A DNA stretch of 64,000 nt from Pseudomonas neuropathica (lineage in GTDB: Bacteria > Pseudomonadota > Gammaproteobacteria > Pseudomonadales > Pseudomonadaceae). The stretch is from contig NZ_JACOPX010000011.1 of NCBI RefSeq assembly GCF_015461835.1, forward strand, positions 124,001 to 188,000, read 5' to 3'. Positions within the stretch are counted from its first letter, which is position 1. The number at the start of each line of letters is the position of its first letter. Made by a program: the position numbers and the translations under genes. Below, in pieces: positions 50,521 to 61,048 of the stretch. The notes under the pieces are model-generated. The model was not told the origin of the DNA. It did no database searches and saw only the letters and a list, made by a program, of their open reading frames with translations.

Positions 50521-52623
50521 ATGAACATCTGTCGACTTGTCGGGTTAACCCTCACGCTAAGTGCCTGCGGCGCCATGGCGGCTGATCCTGTGGAAGTGGA
50601 TCCGCCGGTGCCGGAAGTGCCGAGCCTGCAATCACTGCGAGGCATGGTTCCGCCCGATCCCTCAGGAACCGAGGGTGGCCGTAAAGTCGACCTGATGACC
50701 GACTACGTGCTCAACCGGTCCGCCGCAATCCTGCTGGGCAAAGCGCTGTTCTGGGACATGGAAGTCGGCAGCGACGGCGCCACGGCGTGTGCCTCCTGCC
50801 ATTACCACGCCGGCGTCGATCACCGCATCACCAACCAGCTCAACCCCGGCCAGGCGCACACCAATGCCAACGTCGCTTCGATCTTCAACAAACCCTTTGT
50901 AGCGTCGGATATTCCCGGCGATGTGGCGTCCTACGCAACGCTGTCCGGCGGCAAGGGCGGGCCGAACTACACACTGAAGAAAAACGACTTCCCGACCCAT
51001 GTGTTGAGTAATCCACTGGAGCGCAACTCGCCGATTGTTTACTCGACGGACGACGTGATCGGCTCCCAAGGCGTATTCGACGCCAATTTCGTCAAACCCA
51101 ACCAGCCGCGTTTCGACAAATGCACCCAGCAGCCTGACGGCATCTTCCAGGTCGGCGGCATCAACGTGCGCCGCAGCACCGGGCGCAACGCGCCGTCGGT
51201 GATCAACGCAGCGTTCAATGTGCGCAACTTTTGGGACGGACGGGCGAATAACGTGTTTAACGGTTTCTCGCCGTTCGGCAATCGCGACCCTGATGCGGCG
51301 ATTTACGTGACCAGCGAGCGCAGCACCGTGGCAAGCAAAGTCCGGCTGGCGCTCAACGATGCTTCTGCCGCGTCGCAAGCAGTAGGTCCGCCCGGGAGCG
51401 GGGTGGAAATGTCCTGCGGTGGCCGCACTTTCGCCGACATCGGCCGGCGCATGCTTGATCAGTTGATGCTCAAGCAACAGCGGATATCTTCCAACGACTC
51501 CGTGCTCGCTTCGGTATCCGGCGCGCGGCGTCCGACTTATCGCGAATTGATCAAAAATGCCTTCCAGCCACGCCTGTGGAACGCCACGCAAAATGTGCTG
51601 GTGGGCGGTGCACCGTATACACAGATGGAAGCCAACTTCCCGCTGTTCTTCGGGTTGGCGATTCAGATGTACGAATCCACCCTGATCTCTGACCAGGCGC
51701 CGATTGATGCCTATCTGCAAGGCGATTCAACCGCGATGAACGCGCAGCAGGTTCAGGGCATGAATCTGTTCCTCGGCAAGGGCAAATGCGTCAATTGCCA
51801 CGGCGGCGCGGAGCTGACCAACGCGGCCAGCCGCCTGCTGATGCACCCGCGTGAACGCATCGAACGCATGGTCATGGCCGATAACCTGATCACCCTTTAC
51901 GACAACGGTTTCTACAACACCGGTGTGCGTCCGACCTCAGAAGACCTCGCGCTCGGTGGCTCGGATGCCTGGGGTAACCCATGGTCGTTCAGCCGCCAGT
52001 ACAACAAGCTGTTGCAAGGCGGCAGCATCCCCGATCCGCTGGACGTCGATGTCTGCACCTTCGAGGTGCCGCTGAGCGCAGCGATTCCGTGCGACGCCAC
52101 GCTCAAGCCCAACGTCAACTTCCGTGATTCGGTCGACGGCGCCTTCAAGACGCCGACCTTGCGTAACATCGCGCTGACCGGGCCGTACTTCCACAACGGC
52201 AGCCGCGCCACGCTCAAGCAGGTGATGGAGTTCTACAACCGTGGCGGCGACCGTCGCGGCGAAGACGCCAACAACACCAGCGGTTTCGAGCATCCTTCGG
52301 CGAATCAGCACAACACCTCAAATCTCGATCCGGACATGACCAATCTCAACCTGACGCCTGAAGAAATCGACGCGCTGGTGAAATTCATGGAAGTCGGCCT
52401 GACCGATCCGCGCGTGGCCTGGGAGCGGGCGCCGTTCGATCATCCATCGCTGGTTCTTCCGCAGGGCGAGATCGGCGATGAAAACGCCGTGACCCAGCGT
52501 CCGGCCAGTCCGAAAGTCACCACCCGGCAAGCGGCTGACGCTTTGTTCTCGCTCAAGCCATACGGGGCCGAGGGCCGGAGTTCGGCGGAGGGGCCGTTGT
52601 TGCCGTTCTACAACGATCTGTGA
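50521..52623 (+). CDS. Large di-heme cytochrome c peroxidase-family protein
   Basis: A 700-residue exported protein with two c-type heme sites, CASCH (residues 90-94) and CVNCH (423-427), about 330 apart. The family blocks FWDGRANNVFNG and PYFHNGSRATL are present. It is about twice the length of classical di-heme peroxidases (about 330 residues), like RoxA- or MauG-related large forms. The N-terminus has a short hydrophobic segment ending LTLSACGAMAAD: either a lipobox with Cys16 or a signal peptide cut after AMA. ATG at 50521 starts this segment. Substrate unknown; it stands alone. Confidence 0.86.
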   Translation: MNICRLVGLTLTLSACGAMAADPVEVDPPVPEVPSLQSLRGMVPPDPSGTEGGRKVDLMTDYVLNRSAAILLGKALFWDMEVGSDGATACASCHYHAGVDHRITNQLNPGQAHTNANVASIFNKPFVASDIPGDVASYATLSGGKGGPNYTLKKNDFPTHVLSNPLERNSPIVYSTDDVIGSQGVFDANFVKPNQPRFDKCTQQPDGIFQVGGINVRRSTGRNAPSVINAAFNVRNFWDGRANNVFNGFSPFGNRDPDAAIYVTSERSTVASKVRLALNDASAASQAVGPPGSGVEMSCGGRTFADIGRRMLDQLMLKQQRISSNDSVLASVSGARRPTYRELIKNAFQPRLWNATQNVLVGGAPYTQMEANFPLFFGLAIQMYESTLISDQAPIDAYLQGDSTAMNAQQVQGMNLFLGKGKCVNCHGGAELTNAASRLLMHPRERIERMVMADNLITLYDNGFYNTGVRPTSEDLALGGSDAWGNPWSFSRQYNKLLQGGSIPDPLDVDVCTFEVPLSAAIPCDATLKPNVNFRDSVDGAFKTPTLRNIALTGPYFHNGSRATLKQVMEFYNRGGDRRGEDANNTSGFEHPSANQHNTSNLDPDMTNLNLTPEEIDALVKFMEVGLTDPRVAWERAPFDHPSLVLPQGEIGDENAVTQRPASPKVTTRQAADALFSLKPYGAEGRSSAEGPLLPFYNDL

Positions 52624-52733
52624 GGGATATTTTCAAGCCTGGCCATCAGTGATGATGGCCAGCACGGCAAATCGGGCAAAAAACTTGGCAAATCGCTCAG
52701 ATAGTCAGGTTTTCTGCCGTTAAAGAGACTGCG

Positions 52734-52749
52734 TGTGATCTGGATCACA
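52734..52749. promoter_or_regulatory. CRP/Vfr-type box upstream of the diguanylate cyclase
   Basis: TGTGA-TCTGGA-TCACA, a perfect CRP consensus palindrome, 73 bp before the TTG start at 52822. Vfr, the Pseudomonas CRP homologue, recognises the same dyad. Confidence 0.65.
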
Positions 52750-52821
52750 TTGTGTGTGCTTAACTGCACGCATTGCAGGCACAATGCCATCTCTTTGCTA
52801 TGACGGGTCGGAGCTTTACCC

Positions 52822-54111
52822 TTGCCGCGTTCTTCCGCTGTACGTTTCAGTCATTTCCTGCCATCACTGCTGTTGTTACTAGCGGGGTTGGCAGCTGCGT
52901 ACGTCAAAGACCTCAGCGTGTTCTTCACTTCGCTGTTCAACGTGTTGCCGACGTTGGTGCTGTTGCTGGGCGGCGCGTATTGCGCGGTTTACCGCCGTCA
53001 GCGCGAGCTGTTTCTGATGCTCACGGTGTACATCGCCTACTTTCTGCTCGACACCCAGACCGACTATTACCGCGACAACGGCAAGGTCCGCGAAGACGCT
53101 GCGGTGGTCTTCCACCTCGTCTGCCTGCTGTTGCCGTTGTTGTTCGGCTTGTTCGCCGCATGGCAGGAACGTACACATCTATTCCAGGACATGGTCGCGC
53201 GGTTCGCCGTGTTGCTGGCCTTTGGCAGCGTGGCATTGGGGCTTGAGCAAAGTTATCCCCAGGCATTGCTGATGTGGCTCTCGGAAATTCGCTGGCCGGC
53301 GCTGCACGGCGCGTGGATGAGTCTGATCCAGCTCTCGTATCCAGTGTTCATCTCGGCGTTCCTGCTATTGGCCTGGCAATACTGGCGCAATCCACGTCCG
53401 CTGCATGCGGCGCAATTGGTTGGCCTGCTCGGCGTGTTCTGGATGCTGCCGAAAACCTTCATCCTGCCGTTCACCCTGAACATCATGTGCAGCCAGGTGA
53501 TGTTGATGATTGCCGCTGCGGTTGCGCACGAGGCTTATCAGATGGCCTTCCGCGACGAACTCACCGGTCTGCCGGGCCGCCGCGCGCTCAACGAGCGGAT
53601 GCAACGCCTCGGTCGCAACTACGTATTGGCGATGAGCGATGTCGATCACTTCAAGAAATTCAACGACACCCACGGCCACGATGTCGGTGACCAGGTTTTG
53701 CGTCTGGTCGCCAGCAAACTGTCGAAAATCAGCGGTGGCGGTAGGGCGTATCGTTATGGCGGTGAGGAATTCGCCCTGGTGTTTGCAGGCAAAACCCTTG
53801 AGGAGTGCATGCCGCACCTTGAGGTGATCCGCGAGTCGATTGCTTCCTACAACATTCAACTGCGCAATCAGGAAAACCGTCCGCAGGATGATCAGCAAGG
53901 TCGCCAGCGCCGCGCTGGCTCGGGTGCCTCCAGTGTTTCGGTCACGGTCAGCATCGGTGTTGCTGAACGAGTGGAGCAGCGCAACCCGGAACAAGTGCTG
54001 AAGTCCGCCGACGAGGCGCTCTATGCCGCAAAAGGTGCGGGGCGTAACTGCGTGATGGCGTACGGACAAAACCGCCGTGGTGCGGTGCGCATGGACGCTG
54101 CCGCAGGTTGA
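52822..54111 (+). CDS. Membrane diguanylate cyclase (GGDEF)
   Basis: A 429-residue protein. About six to seven TM helices (residues 10-235) form an unnamed sensor region, and the C-terminal GGDEF domain has DELTGLPGRRALNER, MSDVDHFKKFNDTHGHDVGD and the active site RYGGEEF (313-317). The residues just before the GGEEF (SGGGRAY) lack the RxxD inhibitory site, so product inhibition is probably absent. It makes cyclic di-GMP. Translation appears to start at TTG 52822, with GGAG upstream. A CRP/Vfr box precedes it. Confidence 0.88.
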   Translation: MPRSSAVRFSHFLPSLLLLLAGLAAAYVKDLSVFFTSLFNVLPTLVLLLGGAYCAVYRRQRELFLMLTVYIAYFLLDTQTDYYRDNGKVREDAAVVFHLVCLLLPLLFGLFAAWQERTHLFQDMVARFAVLLAFGSVALGLEQSYPQALLMWLSEIRWPALHGAWMSLIQLSYPVFISAFLLLAWQYWRNPRPLHAAQLVGLLGVFWMLPKTFILPFTLNIMCSQVMLMIAAAVAHEAYQMAFRDELTGLPGRRALNERMQRLGRNYVLAMSDVDHFKKFNDTHGHDVGDQVLRLVASKLSKISGGGRAYRYGGEEFALVFAGKTLEECMPHLEVIRESIASYNIQLRNQENRPQDDQQGRQRRAGSGASSVSVTVSIGVAERVEQRNPEQVLKSADEALYAAKGAGRNCVMAYGQNRRGAVRMDAAAG

Positions 54112-54201
54112 GTGATGACGGCGCATTCAGCGTCTGCACAGTGATTGTGGGGTGTGGTGGCCGGCAGTAGGTTGGAGAAATCTGCTGACGGAGAAGCCAC
54201 C

Positions 54202-55998
54202 ATGCCTGAGTACAAAGCCCCCCTGCGCGACATGCGCTTTCTGATTGATCACGTCTTCGACTTCCACAGCAATTACGCCGCCCTTGGCGCGCACGACGCC
54301 AGCCCGGACATGATCAACGCGATCCTCGAAGAGGGCGCGAAGTTCTGTGAGAACGTGCTCGCGCCGCTCAATCGCAGCGGTGATGAAGAGGGCTGCCATT
54401 TCGACAACGGCGTGGTGACAACGCCTGCAGGCTTCAAGCAAGCCTTCGCACAATACGTGGAAGGCGGCTGGCACGGTCTGGCGGCGGATCCGGCCTACGG
54501 CGGCCAGGGTTTGCCGAGTTCGCTTGGGCTGGTGATCAGCGAGATGGTCGGCTCCAGCAACACTTCCTGGGGCATGTACCCGGGCCTGACCCACGGCGCG
54601 ATGTCGGCGATCCATGCCCATGGCAGCGCCGAGCAGAAAGACACCTACCTGAGCAAACTCACCGCCGGCCAGTGGACCGGCACCATGTGCCTGACCGAAG
54701 CCCATTGCGGCACTGACCTGGGGATCATCAAGACCCGCGCTGTGCCCCAGGCTGACGGCAGTTATGCGCTCACCGGCAGCAAGATTTTCATCTCTGCCGG
54801 CGAGCACGACATGAGCGACAACATCATCCATCTGGTGCTGGCCAAACTGCCGGACGCGCCGGCCGGGACCAAAGGGATTTCGCTGTTTATCGTGCCGAAG
54901 TTCTTGCCCGATACGGCGGGTGAAGCGGGCGAGCGCAACGGTGTTTCCTGTGGTTCGATCGAACACAAGATGGGCATCAAGGCTTCGGCCACTTGTGTGC
55001 TGAACTTCGATAGCGCCAAGGGCTATCTGATCGGTGAGCCGAACAAGGGACTGAACTGCATGTTCACCATGATGAACCACGCGCGGCTAGGCACCGGCAT
55101 GCAGGGTTTGTGTCTGGGCGAAGCAAGCTTCCAGGGCGCGATCAAATACGCCAACGACCGCTTGCAGATGCGTGCGCTGACCGGCGCCAAAGCCCCGGAT
55201 AAACCTGCCGACCCGATCATTGTCCACCCGGACGTGCGGCGCATGCTGCTGACCATGAAAGCCTTTAACGAAGGCAATCGGGCGCTGACCTACTTCACCG
55301 CGCAGTTGCTCGATGTCGCGCATCTGGGCAGCGATGCCGAGGCGCGTCAGGAGGCCGAAGACCTGTTGGCGTTTCTCACGCCGATCTGCAAGGCCTTCAT
55401 GACCGACACCGGCCTGGAGGTGACCAACCACGGCATGCAGGTATTCGGTGGCCACGGCTTCATTCGTGAATGGGGCATGGAGCAGTTGGTTCGCGACTGT
55501 CGGATTGCGCCGATCTACGAAGGCACCAATGGCATTCAGGCCTTGGATCTGCTTGGGCGCAAGGTGCTGGGCAGTCAGGGCAAGTTGTTGCGTGGCTTCA
55601 CCAAAATCGTCCACAAGTTCTGCGCGGCCAACGTCGAACACCCGCAACTGGGCGGTTTCGTTGCGCAACTCAATGAGCTGAACCAGCAGTGGGGCGACCT
55701 GACGATGAAGGTCGGCATGGCGGCGATGAAGAACCCGGATGAAGTGGGCGCAGCGTCGGTGGATTACCTGATGTACAGCGGTTACATCATCCTTGGCTAT
55801 CTGTGGTTGCGCATGGGCCTGGTAGCGCAGGCGCAACTGGAGGCCGGCGAGGGCGAGGCGGATTATCTGCGGGGTAAGTTGGCGACCTGCGAGTTTTACT
55901 TCAAGCGCTTGTTGCCGCGTACGGCGGCGCATCGTGCGGCGATCGAGGCGGGCAGTGATTGCTTGATGAAGTTGCCGGCTGAAATGTTTGCGCTTTAA
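54202..55998 (+). CDS. Acyl-CoA dehydrogenase, second paralogue
   Basis: A 598-residue FAD-dependent enzyme of the same long family as the 48444 gene, with MCLTEAHCGTDLGIIKTRA, KIFISAGEHDMSDN, HPDVRRMLLTMKAFNEG and YEGTNGIQALDLLGRK. GGAGAAG precedes ATG 54202. It follows the cyclase by 90 bp and could be co-transcribed with it. By position it corresponds to P. aeruginosa PA0507. No PsrA box is seen upstream. Chain-length range unknown. Confidence 0.92.
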   Translation: MPEYKAPLRDMRFLIDHVFDFHSNYAALGAHDASPDMINAILEEGAKFCENVLAPLNRSGDEEGCHFDNGVVTTPAGFKQAFAQYVEGGWHGLAADPAYGGQGLPSSLGLVISEMVGSSNTSWGMYPGLTHGAMSAIHAHGSAEQKDTYLSKLTAGQWTGTMCLTEAHCGTDLGIIKTRAVPQADGSYALTGSKIFISAGEHDMSDNIIHLVLAKLPDAPAGTKGISLFIVPKFLPDTAGEAGERNGVSCGSIEHKMGIKASATCVLNFDSAKGYLIGEPNKGLNCMFTMMNHARLGTGMQGLCLGEASFQGAIKYANDRLQMRALTGAKAPDKPADPIIVHPDVRRMLLTMKAFNEGNRALTYFTAQLLDVAHLGSDAEARQEAEDLLAFLTPICKAFMTDTGLEVTNHGMQVFGGHGFIREWGMEQLVRDCRIAPIYEGTNGIQALDLLGRKVLGSQGKLLRGFTKIVHKFCAANVEHPQLGGFVAQLNELNQQWGDLTMKVGMAAMKNPDEVGAASVDYLMYSGYIILGYLWLRMGLVAQAQLEAGEGEADYLRGKLATCEFYFKRLLPRTAAHRAAIEAGSDCLMKLPAEMFAL

Positions 55999-56002
55999 GG
56001 AA

Positions 56003-56082
56003 GATCAAAAGATCGCAGCCTGCGACAGCTCCTGCACGGGATCGAGTTTTACCTGTAGGAGGTGGCGGAGGCTGCGATTTTT
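56003..56082. repeat. Degenerate REPIN, family A
   Basis: Left unit GATCGCAGCCTGCGACAGCT and right unit GTAGGAGGTGGCGGAGGCTG have several differences from the family, so this copy is decaying. It lies between the second and third acyl-CoA dehydrogenases. Confidence 0.75.
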
Positions 56083-56210
56083 TCTAGTGACTAAAAATAA
56101 CAAATCGGTCATCGGTTGACCCTATGTGTCGCAAAAGTTGTTGAGGTACACTCGGGCTCAACGAAAACATCATTCCACGAATCACCTGTTTAGATCTTGC
56201 GAGGTTTGCC

Positions 56211-57989
<1,779 letters not shown>

Positions 57990-57996
57990 TGCGATG

Positions 57997-58026
57997 ACGT
58001 CATGTAAGCATTCTCTTACATGACGT
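57997..58026. promoter_or_regulatory. GacA upstream activating sequence of rsmY
   Basis: A perfect 12-bp-arm palindrome with six-base centre, containing TGTAAG-N6-CTTACA (58003-58020), the published GacA site. It lies about 65 bp before the predicted rsmY start. A -10 candidate TAATCT is at 58065-58070. Confidence 0.88.
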
Positions 58027-58076
58027 GCTGCTGTTCTCCCATATGCGTAGATTGGATCCACGGCTAATCTACATTT

Positions 58077-58200
58077 CATGGACGTCGCGCAGGAAGCGCA
58101 AAGCAACAACACGGACACGTAGGATTCTGCCAGGGTGGCGGAGTGAAATGGATGTCAGGGAAACAGTCTGCAAAGCCCCGCTTCGGCGGGGTTTTCTTTT
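58077..58200 (+). ncRNA. rsmY: Regulatory small RNA RsmY
   Basis: About 124 nt. Seven GGA motifs (58080, 58092, 58113, 58122, 58140, 58150, 58159) are the hallmark of RNAs that sequester RsmA/RsmE. The first hairpin, GCGC-AGGAA-GCGC (58087-58099), presents GGA in its loop as in known RsmY. The gene ends in a strong terminator and begins after a GacA activating sequence. The location near the aminotransferase (PA0530-like) fits rsmY of P. aeruginosa and P. fluorescens. The 5' end is estimated from the -10 position. Confidence 0.88.
58173..58200 (+). terminator. Rho-independent terminator of rsmY
   Basis: AAGCCCCGC-TTC-GGCGGGG stem followed by TTTTCTTTT. It forms the 3' end of the sRNA; LysR gene transcripts arrive from the other side. 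Confidence 0.9.
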
Positions 58201-58216
58201 GCCTGCAGAAAAGTAG

Positions 58217-59131
58217 TCAGGCCAGCGGATCAAGCGCCGGCTTCACTTCGCGCTCCATCACTTCCTCCAGCAATGTCTGCAATAGTGCCAAAGGTGCCTG
58301 CTGGCGCTGCACATCGCGACAGACCAACCCAACTTTCAGCGGCACGCGCGGTTCGCTCAGCGGTTTCCAGAGCAGATCCTGATCGTCGTACTCCTTTTGC
58401 GAACGCCCCGGCAGCACCGTCGCCAGTTTGGTGTGCGGCAGGCTGTCGAGTATCCCCACCATATTGTTCAGCTCTGCCTGCACCTGTGGACGTCGCCCCA
58501 GAGCGGTCAGTTGCGCCTGCCAGATCTGGCGGATCTGAAACTCTTCGCCCAGCAGCAACATCGGCAGTTCAGCCGCCTGGCGCATCGAAACTTTCTTGAA
58601 TTCACGCAGCGGATGATCCGCCGGGATGACCAGCGTCAGTTCATCTTCGTAGAGCATCACGCCGTGCAGACCCGGTTGGCGCGGCGGAAGATAACTGATG
58701 CCAATGTCCAAAGAACCATTTAGCAAACGCCGCTCGATCTCAAGTCCAGTCAACTCATAGATCTGCACCACCAGATGCGGCTGCGCCTTGCGCACCCGCT
58801 CAAGCATTTGCGGAACGAGACTGGTGTGAACGGTTTGCAGCACGCCGATTGCCAGTGTGCGCAAGGCCTGGCCCTTGAAGTTGCCCAACGCTTCACGCGC
58901 CCGCTGCAATCCGTCGAGCAGCGGCAAGGCGTGGTTGTACAACGTGTGCGCGGCGAGGGTTGGCAGCAGACGCTTGCTGCTGCGCTCGAACAGGGTAACG
59001 TCGAGGTTCTGCTCGAGCTGGCGGATCTGCTGCGACAGTGCCGGTTGCGAGATCGACAGGCGTTCGGCGGCGCGACCTACATGGCCTTCTTCGTAGACCG
59101 CGACGAAATAACGCATTTGTTTGAAATCCAT
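58217..59131 (-). CDS. LysR-family transcriptional regulator
   Basis: A 304-residue regulator. The N-terminal winged HTH (MDFKQMRYFVAVYEEGHVGRAAERL, then SISQPALSQQIRQLE) precedes an effector domain similar to CynR-like members. It is divergent from the class III aminotransferase (170 bp gap), so that gene is the likely target. Effector unknown. Confidence 0.9.
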   Translation of the reverse strand: MDFKQMRYFVAVYEEGHVGRAAERLSISQPALSQQIRQLEQNLDVTLFERSSKRLLPTLAAHTLYNHALPLLDGLQRAREALGNFKGQALRTLAIGVLQTVHTSLVPQMLERVRKAQPHLVVQIYELTGLEIERRLLNGSLDIGISYLPPRQPGLHGVMLYEDELTLVIPADHPLREFKKVSMRQAAELPMLLLGEEFQIRQIWQAQLTALGRRPQVQAELNNMVGILDSLPHTKLATVLPGRSQKEYDDQDLLWKPLSEPRVPLKVGLVCRDVQRQQAPLALLQTLLEEVMEREVKPALDPLA

Positions 59132-59300
59132 AAGTAACGCTTATCGAAAATGCTGGTAAATCGAAATGGCCCGCAGGCCTCAGTGAGCCTAGTCTAACCG
59201 CATTCACAAGGCTTACAGGGCCAGAAAGCGCGATGAATAGCGTTCGCTTCGACAGTGTTTGCATAGGCAGTTCAAAACACCTTAAACGCGGTGTTTTTCA

Positions 59301-60584
59301 ATGAATATGTTCAGTTTGCGGCGCCAGACGCCGAGTCTTGATGACCTCGCCTTTGAGGCTGATCCTTCTGATATCAACGAAAATCTGAGCACCGAACGCC
59401 TGATGCCCAGCGTCGAACGGCCGCAACAGGTGTTCGTTCGTGGTCAGGGTTCCTGGTTGTGGGACAACAACGATCGTGCGTACCTCGACTTTTCCCAGGC
59501 CGGTGGCGCCAACAGTCTCGGTCACAGTCCTTCAGCATTGGTCAAAGCCATCAGCAGTCAGGCGCATGCACTGATCAATCCCGGCTTCAATCTGCACAAT
59601 CGCGGCATGCTCAGCCTCGCCGAGCGCCTCTGCGCCGCCACTTTCAGCGATCAGGCGTACTTGCTCAACAGCGGCAGCGAAGCCTGTGAAGCGGCGATCA
59701 AACTCGCGCGCAAATGGGGGCAACTGCATCGCGGCGGCGCCTCGCGGATCATTGTCGCGAAGCAGGGTTGTCACGGACGCAGTCTGGCGACGATTTCCGC
59801 CTCCGACAGCTGCAACCTGCACAACCGTTTCGCGCCGTTGCTGCCGGGTTTCGATCTGGTGCCGTTCAACGACTTGCCGGCCCTGCACGCGGCGGTCGAT
59901 GCGCAAACCGTGGCGATCATGCTTGAGCCGATCCAGAGCGATGCGGGGGTGGTGCCGGCGACCGGGCATTATCTAAAAGGTGTTGAACGTCTGTGCCGAG
60001 AGCTGGGCATTCTGCTGATTCTCGACGAAGTGCAAACCGGTATCGGTCGCTGTGGCTCCTTGCTTGCCGAACAGTCCTATGGCGTACGCGCCGATATCGT
60101 CGTGCTCGGCAAAGGCCTTGGCGGCGGTGTGCCCTTGGCGGCGCTGCTGGCGCGGGGCAAGGCGTGTTGTTTCGACGCGGGTGAACTGGGCGGCACGCAC
60201 CACGGCAATGCGCTGATGACAGCGGCTGGTCTGGTGGTGCTCGACAGTGTGTACGACCGCAGCTTTCTGCAGCAGGTCAACGATCATGGCCAGCATCTGC
60301 GCGAAGGCCTCGCACGATTGGCGCACCGCTACGACCACGGCGAACTGCGTGGCCAAGGTCTGTTCTACGGACTGACCCTGTCAGACGATTGCGCCGAGGC
60401 CGTGGTCCACGCCGCCCTTCACGAAGGCTTGCTGCTCAACGCTCCGCAAGCCAACTGCCTGCGCTTCACCCCGGCGCTCACTGTCAGCAAAACCAACATC
60501 GACGAAATGCTCCTGCGCCTGGGCCGCGCGTTCTCGCGAGTGCGCACCGCGCAACTGCAATGCCGTAAAGGGATTGCCGTCTGA
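59301..60584 (+). CDS. Class III aminotransferase
   Basis: A 427-residue PLP enzyme of the acetylornithine/omega-amino acid aminotransferase group. NSGSEACEAAIKLARK, LILDEVQTGIGRCG and the PLP lysine in VLGKGLGGGVPLAAL are seen; THHGNALMTAAGLVVL closes the active site. Similar to P. aeruginosa PA0530. Divergent from a LysR regulator. It lies beside the pqq cluster; an aminotransferase (PqqI) is reported among pqq genes of P. fluorescens B16, but I cannot equate the two. Substrate not known. Confidence 0.88.
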   Translation: MNMFSLRRQTPSLDDLAFEADPSDINENLSTERLMPSVERPQQVFVRGQGSWLWDNNDRAYLDFSQAGGANSLGHSPSALVKAISSQAHALINPGFNLHNRGMLSLAERLCAATFSDQAYLLNSGSEACEAAIKLARKWGQLHRGGASRIIVAKQGCHGRSLATISASDSCNLHNRFAPLLPGFDLVPFNDLPALHAAVDAQTVAIMLEPIQSDAGVVPATGHYLKGVERLCRELGILLILDEVQTGIGRCGSLLAEQSYGVRADIVVLGKGLGGGVPLAALLARGKACCFDAGELGGTHHGNALMTAAGLVVLDSVYDRSFLQQVNDHGQHLREGLARLAHRYDHGELRGQGLFYGLTLSDDCAEAVVHAALHEGLLLNAPQANCLRFTPALTVSKTNIDEMLLRLGRAFSRVRTAQLQCRKGIAV

Positions 60585-60631
60585 GCTGAACTTTCCTACC
60601 CGATTTCCAGAACCGTCTCGCGGTATAACGC

Positions 60632-60672
60632 ACGCCCCACGCCTGATTCTTTTGGCGTGGGGCGTTTTTTTG
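60632..60672 (+). terminator. Rho-independent terminator
   Basis: ACGCCCCACGCC/GGCGTGGGGCGT stem, a ten-base loop and a seven-T tail, about 45 bp after the aminotransferase stop. Confidence 0.93.
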
Positions 60673-60740
60673 TGAGGTGGTGGCGATCAAATGGCAGTTG
60701 CACTGAACCCTGACGAACGGTGCGGGTCGATTAGCTTGTA

Positions 60741-60756
60741 TGGCTCAAGTGAGCCA
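60741..60756. promoter_or_regulatory. Perfect 16 bp palindrome before the Pmp3 gene
   Basis: TGGCTCA-AG-TGAGCCA lies 23 bp before the start codon at 60779 and just ahead of the ribosome site; a repressor operator or a leader hairpin. Confidence 0.4.
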
Positions 60757-60778
60757 ACCCCCATACAGGAGCTGCCCC

Positions 60779-60937
60779 ATGGATTTCATTCGCATCATCA
60801 TCGCTATTCTGTTGCCACCACTGGGCGTGTTTCTGCAGGTCGGGTTTGGCGGGGCGTTCTGGTTGAACATTCTGCTGACGTTGTGCGGGTATATTCCGGG
60901 GATCGTGCATGCGGTGTACATCATCGCCAAGCGTTGA
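60779..60937 (+). CDS. Pmp3/YqaE-family small membrane protein
   Basis: A 52-residue proteolipid with two TM helices: MDFIRIIIAILLPPLGVFLQ and, after GFGGAFW, NILLTLCGYIPGIVHAVYI. LPPLGV and GYIPG are Pmp3 signatures. Such peptides help maintain membrane potential under salt or cold stress in yeast and plants. AGGAG precedes the ATG. Confidence 0.9.
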   Translation: MDFIRIIIAILLPPLGVFLQVGFGGAFWLNILLTLCGYIPGIVHAVYIIAKR

Positions 60938-60952
60938 GTCAGCGGCATAAAC

Positions 60953-61038
60953 CTGTAGGACCTGCGGCACGCTGTGATCTTTTGATTTTAATTCGAGGAT
61001 CAGGATCAAAAGATCGCAGCGTGCCGCAGCTCCTACAG
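60953..61038. repeat. REPIN, family A with altered stem
   Basis: Units read TGTAGGACCTGCGGCACGCTG and the inverse with GCGTGCCGCAGC, so the stem has changed on both arms from CCGAAGGC to GGCACGC while keeping pairing. It lies between the convergent Pmp3 and pqqM genes. Confidence 0.83.
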
Positions 61039-61048
61039 GAAGAGGGTT

